Origin: Verrucomicrobiota bacterium
Lineage (GTDB): Bacteria; Verrucomicrobiota; Verrucomicrobiia; Methylacidiphilales; UBA1321
DNA: 35,105 nt
Reading direction: 5' to 3'
NCBI GenBank assembly: GCA_013286145.1
Contig: JABDGH010000021.1
Coordinates: 169-35,273 of the forward strand
Of this stretch, positions 1 through 8,830 are shown one piece after another. The first letter of the stretch is position 1. Each line of letters starts with the position of its first letter. The notes below the pieces were generated by a model. It had not been told where the DNA came from. It saw nothing but the letters and a program-made list of their open reading frames with translations, and made no database searches. Position numbers and translations under genes: made by a program.

Positions 1-1
1 G

Positions 2-2563
2 GCCACGCTTTACCAAATTCTCGGCAATGGTGGTGTGCATCGCAAATTGAAGATCATCCAGTCGATCCAAGCCCTCAACGGAGAGGTTCTTTACGAGGAT
101 ACCCAACCGGACAGGGATGCCGCCAATGCCCAGGTGCTCGACGGTCTTAACGATGCGCAGATGAACCTGACCTTGCAGAATGCGTTGCGTTCCGGTTTCG
201 CGCGCTCCCTGACGCGCGATTACGGGTTCAAATCTTCGCTGGCGGGCATGCCCGGTTATTCGGAAGGTTATCGCGATGCATGGTTTGTCGGCTATACCCC
301 AAAAATTCTGGCTGGTGTCTGGGTTGGTTACGACGATTCGCGGCCTATTGGCAACAAGGATGTGGCGATGCGATCCGCCGCGCCGCTTTGGGGTGAAGTC
401 ATGCGCCAGGTGGAGGCGCGAATGCCCACCGGGACGACATTCCCGGTCTCTGCCGCATTCAGCAAAATGGAAATTGATCGAACCACCGGGGCGTTGCGAG
501 GTGTGGCTGGTTTGGCTCCGGCGCCCGGCGATATTTTTGTTTATTTGAAAAAAACGCAGGTCAATTCTGCGGGCGTCAAATCGGGTTCTGCTGCCCAGCA
601 AATCCAGGCACCACACGAATGGTCCGATTGGCTGACGACGATGTTCAACGAGGCGGACGAGACCGGTCTTTCGCAGGATGAACTTACGGTCGAGGATAAA
701 CGCTCCAATGTGATTCCCGCCCTGGCGGAATATAAAATGCCGGGGCTGCGCGGAGATATTCTTTCGGCGGATGGAACTGTTTACGCGACGACGGGCACCG
801 AAAAAAATCTCGTGCTCGGTTGGCCCGCTGCCGATGAAGCCACCGCGGACGACCAGATTGTGAAATGGATGCGCTCCCGGCTGGATGAGGTGCAGCAGAC
901 GATTGGAGTTAAAGTCGATGTCACCGATTCGGATCTCGTTTCGCAATATCGCAATCAGCGGTATCAACCCTTTACCGTTTTGGAAAATGTAACGTCGGAT
1001 CAGGTCTCCAAAATTCAGGCGTCAGGCATGGAGTCCAAGGGCTTTGGTTTCCAGACCGCGCCCCTGCGCAATTATCCACGCGGCCCTGAACTGGCGCATG
1101 TGCTTGGATATCTATCGCGTGACCAGCAGCGAAATCGCGGCAAATACTTGAGCGGAGATGTGATTTATGACCGCTACAAGGGCGCTTCGGGCATCGAGGA
1201 TGTTTTCAACAAGGAGCTGACTGGGAAAGAAGGTCGATTCATGATTTCCACCACGCCGGAGGGTTACGCCCGCTCGGCGGTCGTGGCCGAACCCGCCGCT
1301 TATGGCAGTAATGTGCGCCTGAGCATCAATTCCAAGATTCAGGCGGCGGTCGAGCAGGCGATGAACCAGAAAAAAATCGATGCCGTGGTCATGCTCGATG
1401 TGCATACCGGGGACGTGGTGGCCATGGCGTCGCATCCCACGTTCGACCCAAACATTTTTCTTCCGACTATTTCCGCCGATGAATGGCAGGCGCTCAACGG
1501 AGACGAACTCAATCCCCTGCTCAACCGAAGTATCCATGCCCAATACCCGCCGGGATCGAGTTTCAAGACCATTACTTCGATTGCTGCGATGACCGCAGGT
1601 GTCTTTGACCCCAACTGGGTGGTTCACTGCACCGGCTATTTCGATATCGGTGATGTCCATATGACCTTGTCCGATGAGCATGGAGATGTCACCTATCTCC
1701 AAGCTTTGACCTATTCCTACAACACCTATTTCATGACTTTGGGACTGAAAGTGGGACGCGATATCCTGCTCGATACGGCCCGGAGCTTGAACCTTGGCAG
1801 CACCACCAATATCAATCTGCCGGGGGAAATGCCGGGATTGATTCCCGACAACGAATTCGTCAAGCGTGTCCATGGCCGTGAATTCGGCCCGGGCGACGTG
1901 GCCAACACGTCCATCGGCCAGGGCGACGTTTTGGTGACACCCCTGCAAATGGCCGATCTTATGGCTGCAATCGCCAATGATGGTACCGTCTATCGTCCGA
2001 GGCTTATCCAGCAAATCGAGGATCGAAGCGGCAAGGTGGTCAAGGCCTTCCCAGTGGAGACACTCCGTACGGTGACCTTTGATGAGAGGTTCATGCCCGA
2101 ACTGAAAAAAGCGATGATTAATGTTATCGATGAAGGCACGGCCAAGGTGGTGCATCGCGATGATATGAAAATTGCGGCCAAGACAGGCACCGCGCAGGTT
2201 GGTTCGAAAGATCGCCGTCGTCAGATCGCGTGGCTTTGCGGTTATCTTCCCGCCGATAATCCCCAGTATTCTTTTGCGGTGGTGGTCCAGGGTGAGTTTT
2301 CAGACAATCGCAATGACACACTCACCGGCGGTCTGCTGGGCGGCGTTGACGCTGGTTCCATCGCGAAAAGTATTTTCGACTCGATGTACGGAGGTAAAAA
2401 ATCGGCACAGACCGCGTCGGTTAAACATGTGGATGAATCCGCGCCTGATGACACAGACCCGCCTCCGAAAGCGATTCCTGTTACTCCGGTTAAAAAATCG
2501 ACAGGAGATAATTCCGCACCTGCGCAAAAGCCTTTGACAGGCGGGGCGGCAACGACACCCTGA
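2..2563 (+). CDS. Penicillin-binding protein: class A transpeptidase tail fused to class B (PBP2-like) transpeptidase, 5' partial
   Basis: Peptidoglycan DD-transpeptidase; the frame is open from base 2, so the true start lies upstream. Numbering from the GTG at 35, residues 1-170 look like the end of a class A (PBP1A-type) transpeptidase domain, with the hallmark YRDAWFVGYTP (79-89) and GVWVGYDD. Residues 237-430 look like a class B pedestal (RGDILSADG at 239-247), followed by a complete transpeptidase domain: S508-SF-K511 (SxxK, nucleophile Ser508), S561-Y-N563 (SxN) and K716-TGT (KTG). In the first domain the position where KTGT normally precedes NDYRDAWF reads MPGY, so that KTG box is lost. 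No membrane helix is visible between the halves, so anchoring would come from the missing N-terminus. The last ~50 residues are Pro/Lys/Asp-rich and probably disordered. The class B assignment is firm; the fusion is read directly from one unbroken frame. Confidence 0.9.
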   Translation, partial: ATLYQILGNGGVHRKLKIIQSIQALNGEVLYEDTQPDRDAANAQVLDGLNDAQMNLTLQNALRSGFARSLTRDYGFKSSLAGMPGYSEGYRDAWFVGYTPKILAGVWVGYDDSRPIGNKDVAMRSAAPLWGEVMRQVEARMPTGTTFPVSAAFSKMEIDRTTGALRGVAGLAPAPGDIFVYLKKTQVNSAGVKSGSAAQQIQAPHEWSDWLTTMFNEADETGLSQDELTVEDKRSNVIPALAEYKMPGLRGDILSADGTVYATTGTEKNLVLGWPAADEATADDQIVKWMRSRLDEVQQTIGVKVDVTDSDLVSQYRNQRYQPFTVLENVTSDQVSKIQASGMESKGFGFQTAPLRNYPRGPELAHVLGYLSRDQQRNRGKYLSGDVIYDRYKGASGIEDVFNKELTGKEGRFMISTTPEGYARSAVVAEPAAYGSNVRLSINSKIQAAVEQAMNQKKIDAVVMLDVHTGDVVAMASHPTFDPNIFLPTISADEWQALNGDELNPLLNRSIHAQYPPGSSFKTITSIAAMTAGVFDPNWVVHCTGYFDIGDVHMTLSDEHGDVTYLQALTYSYNTYFMTLGLKVGRDILLDTARSLNLGSTTNINLPGEMPGLIPDNEFVKRVHGREFGPGDVANTSIGQGDVLVTPLQMADLMAAIANDGTVYRPRLIQQIEDRSGKVVKAFPVETLRTVTFDERFMPELKKAMINVIDEGTAKVVHRDDMKIAAKTGTAQVGSKDRRRQIAWLCGYLPADNPQYSFAVVVQGEFSDNRNDTLTGGLLGGVDAGSIAKSIFDSMYGGKKSAQTASVKHVDESAPDDTDPPPKAIPVTPVKKSTGDNSAPAQKPLTGGAATTP

Positions 2564-2566
2564 TTT

Positions 2567-3034
2567 TTACTTTTTCCCGGCGGATTGATGGACGGATTCA
2601 ATCGCCTCGTGAATCGCTGCGGGATTGGTCTGTCGCGTATCGAAATAGATGCTGACAAGGCCTGATTTAAGATCAGGTTCGAGACGCTCAACTCCCTTGA
2701 GGCGTTTCAGCGCCCGTTTGATGGCCTTCACTTCTTCCAGTTTCTGTTTGCCTGCGACCGCTACATCCACACATTGGTGGAGCGCCTCGGGGCCGGTATG
2801 GGGATCGGAAGGAAGATTTTGGTCGAGGATCGCACCTTTTTCCTGGAGGTTTCTCGTCAATTCCGGCTCGGAAGGCACGGCAAGAATATTTTGATCCGAA
2901 TAATTTTCCGGATGGCTCAACAGATTGGCGGCGCGAAGCCAGTGATCGAGGGCTTGTCCTTCCGGTTTTCCGTCTTCGAGATAAAGCTGATAGGCCAGTT
3001 CCGCGATATGAGAAGGATTTAATTTTGTACTCAT
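2567..3034 (-). CDS. DUF2934-like protein with C-terminal HMA-like ferredoxin fold (hypothetical)
   Basis: A 155-residue soluble protein of unknown function. The N-terminus (IAELAYQLYLEDGK then HWLRAANLL) resembles the short DUF2934 helical motif found in many environmental bacteria. The last ~55 residues (LKGVERLEPDLKSGLVSIYFD...AIHEAIESV) have the beta-alpha-beta pattern of a heavy-metal-associated fold but lack the CxxC metal site, so metal binding is not expected. I chose the internal ATG (MSTKLNPSHI) because the DUF2934 motif starts just after it; an ATG six codons upstream (3052) is also possible, and neither has a clear Shine-Dalgarno. It converges with the PBP gene, the two stops being only 3 bp apart. 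Confidence 0.7.
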   Translation of the reverse strand: MSTKLNPSHIAELAYQLYLEDGKPEGQALDHWLRAANLLSHPENYSDQNILAVPSEPELTRNLQEKGAILDQNLPSDPHTGPEALHQCVDVAVAGKQKLEEVKAIKRALKRLKGVERLEPDLKSGLVSIYFDTRQTNPAAIHEAIESVHQSAGKK

Positions 3035-3063
3035 ACAAGTACAATAATCCATTGAAACTCAAG

Positions 3064-3089
3064 TGCCACCGGAATTATTCCGTAAGGCA
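3064..3089. other. Small inverted repeat between two minus-strand genes
   Basis: TGCC/GGCA outer arms enclose the perfect palindrome CGGAATTATTCCG (3070-3082). It lies downstream of the GHL6-like hydrolase and upstream of the DUF2934-like gene on the same strand. It could be a weak terminator or a small operator; no U-tract supports a strong terminator. Confidence 0.3.
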
Positions 3090-3133
3090 AAAATGCTCGT
3101 TAACGTGGGGCAACGCACTCGGCATTCTGCACG

Positions 3134-5314
3134 TCAAAAATCGATGGCTATGATCTCATGATCAAGGATCGAGGGTACGGTGGCCGTCAGATACGAACCG
3201 TCCCGCTCGAATTTCAAAGCCTTTCCAGCGGCAAGGAGGTGCATCCTGCGAGGCTCCAGTCCGTCTGGCAGACGAATGCGGATTTTTTGTTCGCTGATTG
3301 GAATCAACTCGCGAACCGGGCCTTTCATCATCATCGGGTTGGTAAGATTCACCAGGTGGACAGTGAGAGAATTTTTTTGCTGCCAAATAGTCACATCGAG
3401 GATTCCGGGGCCGGTCACGGTCACGGGAGGCTCCTCATTCGTGGCCCACTCGACGGAATTACGAAGCAGCCTGCCGTGATCCGTGGACAACACTTCCCAG
3501 AAAGTCCGGTCGATGTCCCAGGGAAAGTAAACCACACGGCCTTTGCCGAACTCGCGGAAAAAAACCTGCGCGATGTCGGTTTTTGGCACCCGAGGATAAA
3601 CCATTTCCATCGGCAAATCCGGATAGCTGGGAATCAGCGTCAAGGGCGAGGGAGGGAACTGTTCCCGAGGTTTCACTTCAATGCGTGATACGCCATGGAT
3701 GATGCGCGGCGCGTCTTCGAGTCCCTTCAGCAATGGATGGCCGCCAGCAGCTTCGTGCTCCAGGCGCAAATAGGCGTTCTGCATGCGAGCTTCAATCTTG
3801 CCACCGAAATCGACGCCAAATAATTCGGCCAGTCCAAAGTTTTTCCGTCGAACTCCCCACTCGTCGCACAGGCTCGTTTCATGGGTGGCAATCACGCTGC
3901 CGCCTTGTGCGACGAATTCCTGGAGTTGCTGGCATTGCGCGTCGGAAAGAGCAGCAATGCTGGGCAGAATGAGCGTCTTGAACTGGCCGATATGTTCAGC
4001 ATCAAGAAGACGGTCGTGCACCATCTCAAACGGAATGCGTGCTTCGATCAAGGCCTGATACCAGCCCAGCGTGTGATCCTCGACCTTGTTATTGGCGAAC
4101 CACCATGTCTGCTGGGAATAGACCAGCGCCACCCGGGCGAGCGGACGTTCGTTGCGTAAATACTTTTCCCAACCGGCCAGGCGGCAATAGATGTCTTCGA
4201 CCGGTTTCAACCAGCGTTCGTCATGCAGCACACCTCCGAACTTGGTGAACCACGGACGCAGTCCGTTGGCGACAAGATCAGCAACCCAAAGCCGGATTTC
4301 ATCGGCATTCTGCACGGAATCTTTCCAGCGATAAGGTTCCTCGACGCCGACGCTGAAAACACCGACGGTCGGCTTCATGCCGAGCGCTCCCCGGTATTCC
4401 TTCGCATTCATCCCGATGGCCCACGGCGACATGAGACCGTGGCGCGCCTGGCGGTCGCAAATAAGAGTTGGCGCAAGTTCGGCGATTTTTTTCATGTCGA
4501 GTGAACTGCTCGCGCCACCGCCGGTATTCGGAATAACGCAAGCATCGGGATTGATCTCGCGAACGGCACGATCCCAGTGTTGCCAGAGATCGAAGAGACG
4601 TTGCTGCCGCCAGAGAAGATAGGTGCGGCGGGCTGGGTCTTGCGGATTGGTCGTTCGCGGCATGTCAAAGCCCGATGCGTCCTTGAAATTCTTCAGGCAA
4701 TGCTCGCAATAACAGATGGATCCGTCCCAGCGATTGATGAAAATACCATCCACGCGATAGTGTCGCATGATCTCTTTTTTCACCTCCGTCATGAACTCAA
4801 AATTGTAAGGGCCGAGCCTGCAAGTCTCCCACATCTCCGGTGATACTGGATGTCGGACGGGCTTTCCCTGTGCATCCACGGTGATCCAATCGGGATGCGC
4901 GGTCTGGACGTCATCGTAGGTGGCATGAGGGTCGGTGCGCACGATGACCACCATGCCGAGCTTGCGGCAACCGGAAATGAGTTCGCCGAGCACGTCGCGA
5001 TCGCCCAGCCATCGGCTGCGATGATGAAAGGGAACTTCTGTCGGATAATAAGCCACGCATCCACCGCCGCTCAGGCACACGGCGTCGGAATGTGTGCGCC
5101 GAAAATAATCGAGCCAGAAGGCGGGGTCGAATTTACCGGGATCATCCTCGACAAGGGTGAGCTGTGCCCAACGCATGGGCTTGTCCACCCAGGACGGAGT
5201 GGGGCGGGAGCGCACAATTGGTGCTTCTGCGGATAAAAGCCGGCTTGGTGTTGATGATGAAAGCGGCATGGTAGCCATTGAGGAAAAAGGCTTTTCAGCA
5301 TGGATTTGAACCAT
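3134..5314 (-). CDS. GHL6-like glycosyl hydrolase with beta-galactosidase trimerisation-type domain
   Basis: Probable carbohydrate-active enzyme. Numbering from the upstream-most ATG (5362), an N-terminal TIM-barrel-like region at about 60-390 contains LSGGGCVAYYPTE (98-109), VRTDPHATYDDVQTAHPDWI (141-160), and DGIFINRWDGSICYCEHCLKNF (205-226), the last typical of hypothetical glycosyl hydrolase family 6 (GHL6), where a strand-end acidic residue is followed by a CxxC pair. Residues ~405-510 (RVALVYSQQTWW ... LILPSIAALSDAQ ... FVAQGGSVIATHET) resemble the glutamine-amidotransferase-like trimerisation domain of GH42 beta-galactosidases. The rest is a beta-rich C-terminal region. No signal peptide is evident. 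The start is uncertain: ATGs at 5362, 5314 and 5278 are all in frame and none has a convincing ribosome site; I give the middle one. The substrate cannot be read from sequence. Confidence 0.72.
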   Translation of the reverse strand: MVQIHAEKPFSSMATMPLSSSTPSRLLSAEAPIVRSRPTPSWVDKPMRWAQLTLVEDDPGKFDPAFWLDYFRRTHSDAVCLSGGGCVAYYPTEVPFHHRSRWLGDRDVLGELISGCRKLGMVVIVRTDPHATYDDVQTAHPDWITVDAQGKPVRHPVSPEMWETCRLGPYNFEFMTEVKKEIMRHYRVDGIFINRWDGSICYCEHCLKNFKDASGFDMPRTTNPQDPARRTYLLWRQQRLFDLWQHWDRAVREINPDACVIPNTGGGASSSLDMKKIAELAPTLICDRQARHGLMSPWAIGMNAKEYRGALGMKPTVGVFSVGVEEPYRWKDSVQNADEIRLWVADLVANGLRPWFTKFGGVLHDERWLKPVEDIYCRLAGWEKYLRNERPLARVALVYSQQTWWFANNKVEDHTLGWYQALIEARIPFEMVHDRLLDAEHIGQFKTLILPSIAALSDAQCQQLQEFVAQGGSVIATHETSLCDEWGVRRKNFGLAELFGVDFGGKIEARMQNAYLRLEHEAAGGHPLLKGLEDAPRIIHGVSRIEVKPREQFPPSPLTLIPSYPDLPMEMVYPRVPKTDIAQVFFREFGKGRVVYFPWDIDRTFWEVLSTDHGRLLRNSVEWATNEEPPVTVTGPGILDVTIWQQKNSLTVHLVNLTNPMMMKGPVRELIPISEQKIRIRLPDGLEPRRMHLLAAGKALKFERDGSYLTATVPSILDHEIIAIDF

Positions 5315-5415
5315 GAACTCGGGGAGCAGTACGTTTGGTACGATCCGGTACTTTTCTATCAAGGTAAAGCCGAATCAAAATTGAGTAGCCATCGAAGATT
5401 CGCGCGAAATGATTC

Positions 5416-5432
5416 ATGGGGTGAAGACCCCA
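5416..5432. repeat. GC-rich hairpin ATGGGGT-GAAG-ACCCCA
   Basis: A short inverted repeat in the divergent region between the GHL6-like gene (minus) and the small membrane protein (plus). It shares the ATGGGGTG half with two better palindromes upstream of kinase genes at 17361 and 33867, but the centre and second arm differ. It may be a distant relative of that repeat or coincidence. Confidence 0.3.
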
Positions 5433-5468
5433 GTGGCAGTCATACCTGCAAGGACTATCGTTACTATT

Positions 5469-5621
5469 ATGAATCTACTCGTTGTTTTAATTGTGTTGAT
5501 GCTCTTGTTCGGCGGCGGCGGCTTTTACCTGGGCGGACCGCTAGTAGGCGGAGGTGGGTTTGGACTGATCTTGCTCATCTGCCTGATCCTGTTTTTTACC
5601 GGCGGCCTGAGCAGGAAATAA
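5469..5621 (+). CDS. Small DUF3309-like membrane protein
   Basis: A 50-residue protein made of two hydrophobic helices (NLLVVLIVLMLLFG and FGLILLICLILFF) separated by a glycine-rich linker (GGGGFYLGGPLVGGGGF). This layout matches DUF3309-type tiny membrane proteins, whose function is unknown. I chose the ATG at 5469 because the family starts directly with the first hydrophobic helix; an upstream ATG at 5409 would add 20 unrelated residues. An AGGA at 5451-5454 is rather far for a ribosome site. The following membrane gene is on the same strand 80 bp away. Confidence 0.65.
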   Translation: MNLLVVLIVLMLLFGGGGFYLGGPLVGGGGFGLILLICLILFFTGGLSRK

Positions 5622-5700
5622 CACGGAATAAAATTGCACGCGGCACAGGGCTTGAAGGCTCGTCGCGCTGGACACGAACGGATTTGGTGTAAATTAAAGA

Positions 5701-6057
5701 ATGAATATGAATACACTCCTGGAGACAGGACATATTGCTTTTTGGCTTTTGGTTGCGGGACTCTTCTTTCCTCGCCTGGCTCTGCTGGTCGCGTGGTTGG
5801 GAACCGGAACCTATCCTCCAAATACGCTTCCCGATCTTCTTAATTTTGTCGCGTGGCTTTTCTTTCCACGTTTTCTGATGGCCTATTATATTTACACCGA
5901 CATGGGCACAAATAATCTTTGGTTTTGGGCTTATCTCGCTCTTGGTATCGCCGGATTTTTCGGAGAGTCAGGTTATGTGCGTCGGCGGGTTACCCGCAGA
6001 ACCACCGTCAGCCGGGATGGCACCACCACCACGACGGTCGAGGATGAAGAAATCTAA
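5701..6057 (+). CDS. Hypothetical membrane protein, 118 aa
   Basis: About three hydrophobic segments are visible (HIAFWLLVAGLFFPRLALLVAWLG; LLNFVAWLFFPRFLMAYYIY; NLWFWAYLALGIAGFFG), followed by a cytoplasmic-type basic and threonine-rich tail (RRRVTRRTTVSRDGTTTTTVEDEEI). The FFPR sequence occurs twice, once in each of the first two segments, suggesting an internal duplication. I do not recognise a family. It follows the tiny DUF3309-like gene on the same strand and may share its transcript. Confidence 0.65.
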   Translation: MNMNTLLETGHIAFWLLVAGLFFPRLALLVAWLGTGTYPPNTLPDLLNFVAWLFFPRFLMAYYIYTDMGTNNLWFWAYLALGIAGFFGESGYVRRRVTRRTTVSRDGTTTTTVEDEEI

Positions 6058-6085
6058 CTAAGTTAGCCCGGATATAACCTTGGAA

Positions 6086-6112
6086 GGGGCAACCCTAAGA
6101 GAATTGGAACCA
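6086..6112 (+). repeat. Dispersed intergenic repeat, copy 1
   Basis: GGGGCAACCCTAAGA followed by GAATTGGAACCA. A second copy with one substitution and a 5-bp insertion lies at 22838-22869. It begins 28 bp after the stop of the membrane gene. The function is unknown. Confidence 0.4.
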
Positions 6113-6181
6113 GCTACCCGGCTTCGACAGTTTTCTTCCTTGGATTTTCAGGCTGGAATTTAATCTCTTGAGTGTAATTCC

Positions 6182-6294
6182 CCGAAGCTTGCTTCGGTTT
6201 ATGGGTAGCCCGCGATCTCCGAGTGCGGGAATGTTCCGCACCGTCGCCGGTGGTCGACGGCTACCTCCGAAATGCCTCGGAGCTTGCTCCGGGG
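6182..6294. repeat. Cluster of nested palindromes in intergenic region (REP-like)
   Basis: The 315-bp gap 6058-6372 holds no gene. Within it lie CCGAAGC-TT-GCTTCGG (6182-6197), CCGTCG...CGACGG (6241-6260) and a 9-bp-stem hairpin CCTCGGAGC-TT-GCTCCGGGG (6275-6294), and an outer pair GGTAGCC (6205-6211) / GGCTACC (6259-6265). The first and last are the same hairpin type (AGCTTGCT core). The arrangement looks like a bacterial interspersed REP/BIME-type element. Confidence 0.5.
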
Positions 6295-6311
6295 TTCTTT
6301 ACACATAAACA

Positions 6312-6345
6312 AAACAACCACCGCCCGTGAAGGCGGTGGTTGTTT
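6312..6345 (-). terminator. Strong intrinsic terminator of beta-helix gene 1 (bidirectional)
   Basis: A perfect 14-bp stem (AAACAACCACCGCC / GGCGGTGGTTGTTT) with a 6-base loop lies 27 bp past the stop of the minus-strand beta-helix gene. The A/T ends give a U-run in either direction. A homologous hairpin occurs after the second beta-helix gene at 9213-9246. Confidence 0.85.
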
Positions 6346-6372
6346 CGATTCGTTACGATTAGTTATCGGGAA

Positions 6373-8742
6373 CTAGGGTAACGCATTATTTATCACCAGA
6401 TTATCGAGGGTGTACGTGCCGCTGTCCACCTGAAGCCACTCAATGCTGAAGTCAGCCAGGCTGGAGCTTGCCCCGTTATTGGTGGCAACGTTGTCATACA
6501 GCTTGACGATGGTACCGCCAGTGGTGGCCCAGAAGCCCACGTTGTTACTGCTCAGCGTGTTGGTGCTTCCATCAGGTCCATGGTAGCTCTGCGTTGAACC
6601 CGATTTGTTGACATACCAGTTGATGGTATTCGTCGTTCCATTTGCCGAGTAGGCGGCAGATTGAATCGAGTGCACATTGAACTTGAACGTGTTGGTTCCG
6701 GTTGCATCGATCAGGAACTTGGCAAAGACATTGGCTGACGTGTGGCTATATTCCACCGTCGTAAGGTTACCAAGGTCAAATTCCAGCACACTGGCCTGGG
6801 TCTGATTCGCTGTTACGCCCAGATCCACGGTAACCTGCATCACGGTTGGCGGTCCCGAGAAGTTGGTTGTCCGGTTAAGGCTGGCAAACTTGATGCTTGA
6901 GGCTCCCGTGCGTACGAGTTGCAGTTTACCCGAGGTGATCGAGAAGGTGCCTCCGCAGGCTTCTTCCTGAATCGCATTAAACTGGCCCGTCGATGGACTC
7001 GTGAGGTTGACGTAACTACTCACTGTCGTGGAACTGCTGAAGTCCTGGCTGAAGACTGTGGATCCGCTGGAGACAGTCACCGTCAGGGTGTCTGTTCCCA
7101 CGTTTCCAAATGCATCATGCGATGTCACGGTGATCGTATTTAAACCTGCCGTGACCGCGACGCCATTGGCCGTCCAGCTCGTCGTTCCGGTCGCCGTTCC
7201 GCTTCCACCGGTGCTGTTGCTCCACGTCACCGAGGTCACTCCAACGTCGTCACTGGCTGTGCCAGCGAGATTGATGGTTGTGCCCGTGGTGCTGTAGGTC
7301 GAACCGCTGGTCGGCGTGGTGATTGCTACCGTGGGTGCCACGTTATCGTGTTGCACCGCCCCGGCATCATAACTCGAACCCCTGGAACGACCATAAATGT
7401 CGGTCGCCGTCTGCGAGAGGACTGTGCCCGCTCCGAGCAGGGGACTTCCCGAGCAGGGATAGAACGAGACCAGGTCAACCAGGTAGCCTGGAGGTAATGG
7501 CACTAGCTCATGCAAGTCAACGTTGTTGGATTTATCCAGCGCGTTTACATTGCCCGAGTTATTCTGCAGAAGACTGCTGGTGTTATTCGTCTCCTTGTTG
7601 TTGAAGGCGAAGCAATTCTTCAAGTGGGCCGTGTAAATGTGAGGAGTGGGAGAAGCACCATCGCTCATCAAGCCGAGTACCAGCAAGGGAGTGATGTAGC
7701 CGCCGCCCAAGTCCGTCTTATCTCCGCAGGTGACATTGTAGAGGCTCATGTCATTACCGCAGATCGGTATGGCTGCCGTCAGCGCAAGCAGGGTGGGATC
7801 AATGCGATTATCCATCGTGCCGTCATCAACGGAACCGTAATCGATGACGTTGTAGAAGTAGCTGGGCGTGGAAGTTCCGAGACTGATCGACCAGATACGT
7901 GCGCAATATCCCCATGAGCCGCCCGTCCTGACAATATTACGGATGACACCACCGCAATCCCCATGAAAGGCACCTTCATCGCCACCAAAATTCACGCTGG
8001 GACCTGAGAAAACGATATTATCAGCCAGCATGTTATAGTTGGAATTTCCAAATACCCTCATGGCAGGCGTTGTGCTGTCAGAGATGCAAATGATATTCTT
8101 CATGGTCAGGCCGATCATGATGGTGTGGTAAGTCGTGGGCGCTTCCCATGACCCATTAAAAATGACCGAGTGCCCTGTCGTTTTGATGGTATCGAGCGTC
8201 AGGTTGTAGAAAGCGGCCGTGGCGGGAGTTCCCGTATAGGTGAGGATATTCCCCGCTGCGGATGCGACCGCTCCAACATCTGAAGCCAACACGCCTTTAA
8301 TGGTGATATTCTGATCGCCAAACGTGCTGGTGGAGGCAAGGAATGCCGCACTGGTTGTTCCCGTAAAGGTGTACCCATAGGTCACCCCGCTGAGAACCGT
8401 GCCGTCAAACGTGAGGTTAATATTACCTCCGAGCGTTACGCCTGCCGTGAAAGTAACTCCCCCGGTTTGCGGAACAATGGTAATGCCGGTCAGGTTCTTG
8501 AACTTGAGCGTTCCTCCGTAGGAGCCTGTTTTGATTATGACCGTGTCACCCGAGCTAAGACCCAGGGTGCTCATCGCTTCCAGATCAAGATTTCCGCTGC
8601 CCGTTCCAAATATGGTTGTGAAAGCTTGAGCCGGGGTTAGGCAAAGAACTAGCAGAATAACAGGTAACAAACATTTAGGTAGCCAGGAACAAATCGAAAC
8701 GATTTGCTCCTGAAGAGTTGGAGGGGCGGTTTTTGTTTTCAT
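6373..8742 (-). CDS. Secreted beta-helix surface protein with Ig-like domain, copy 1
   Basis: A 789-residue exported protein. A long signal peptide (1-40: QEQIVSICSWLPKCLLPVILL...PAQA) is followed by a repetitive Gly/Thr/Asn-rich parallel beta-helix-like region (~45-465) ending in TDIYGRSRGSSYDAGAVQHD, the signature seen at the end of choice-of-anchor Q/pectate-lyase-like helices. Next comes a bacterial Ig-like domain (~VAPTVAITTPTSGSTY ... TLTVTV) and a C-terminal ~225-residue beta-sandwich-like module ending LDNLVINNALP. No catalytic residues or outer-membrane anchor are evident. I chose ATG 8742 rather than the TTG at 8781 because the paralogue's signal peptide aligns from here. It is a tandem paralogue of the gene at 9272-11662 and shares its upstream element and terminator. 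The role is presumably adhesion or polysaccharide interaction (inference). Confidence 0.8.
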   Translation of the reverse strand: MKTKTAPPTLQEQIVSICSWLPKCLLPVILLVLCLTPAQAFTTIFGTGSGNLDLEAMSTLGLSSGDTVIIKTGSYGGTLKFKNLTGITIVPQTGGVTFTAGVTLGGNINLTFDGTVLSGVTYGYTFTGTTSAAFLASTSTFGDQNITIKGVLASDVGAVASAAGNILTYTGTPATAAFYNLTLDTIKTTGHSVIFNGSWEAPTTYHTIMIGLTMKNIICISDSTTPAMRVFGNSNYNMLADNIVFSGPSVNFGGDEGAFHGDCGGVIRNIVRTGGSWGYCARIWSISLGTSTPSYFYNVIDYGSVDDGTMDNRIDPTLLALTAAIPICGNDMSLYNVTCGDKTDLGGGYITPLLVLGLMSDGASPTPHIYTAHLKNCFAFNNKETNNTSSLLQNNSGNVNALDKSNNVDLHELVPLPPGYLVDLVSFYPCSGSPLLGAGTVLSQTATDIYGRSRGSSYDAGAVQHDNVAPTVAITTPTSGSTYSTTGTTINLAGTASDDVGVTSVTWSNSTGGSGTATGTTSWTANGVAVTAGLNTITVTSHDAFGNVGTDTLTVTVSSGSTVFSQDFSSSTTVSSYVNLTSPSTGQFNAIQEEACGGTFSITSGKLQLVRTGASSIKFASLNRTTNFSGPPTVMQVTVDLGVTANQTQASVLEFDLGNLTTVEYSHTSANVFAKFLIDATGTNTFKFNVHSIQSAAYSANGTTNTINWYVNKSGSTQSYHGPDGSTNTLSSNNVGFWATTGGTIVKLYDNVATNNGASSSLADFSIEWLQVDSGTYTLDNLVINNALP

Positions 8743-8830
8743 GGGGTGATTTATTTTTTGGGTTTTAGGATTTACCGGCAACTGACGCGTAGGTTATTTT
8801 TATTTAGTTTAGGTAACTGACTAATGACTT

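Noticed and set aside
1112-2155. 347-codon open frame on the minus strand under the PBP gene
   Set aside because: It lies fully antisense to a protein with clear PBP motifs; the translation has no recognisable domain and looks like a codon-bias shadow.
5300-5692. 130-codon plus-strand frame across the hydrolase start and the DUF3309-like gene
   Set aside because: It overlaps the better-supported small membrane protein in another frame and has no coherent domain.
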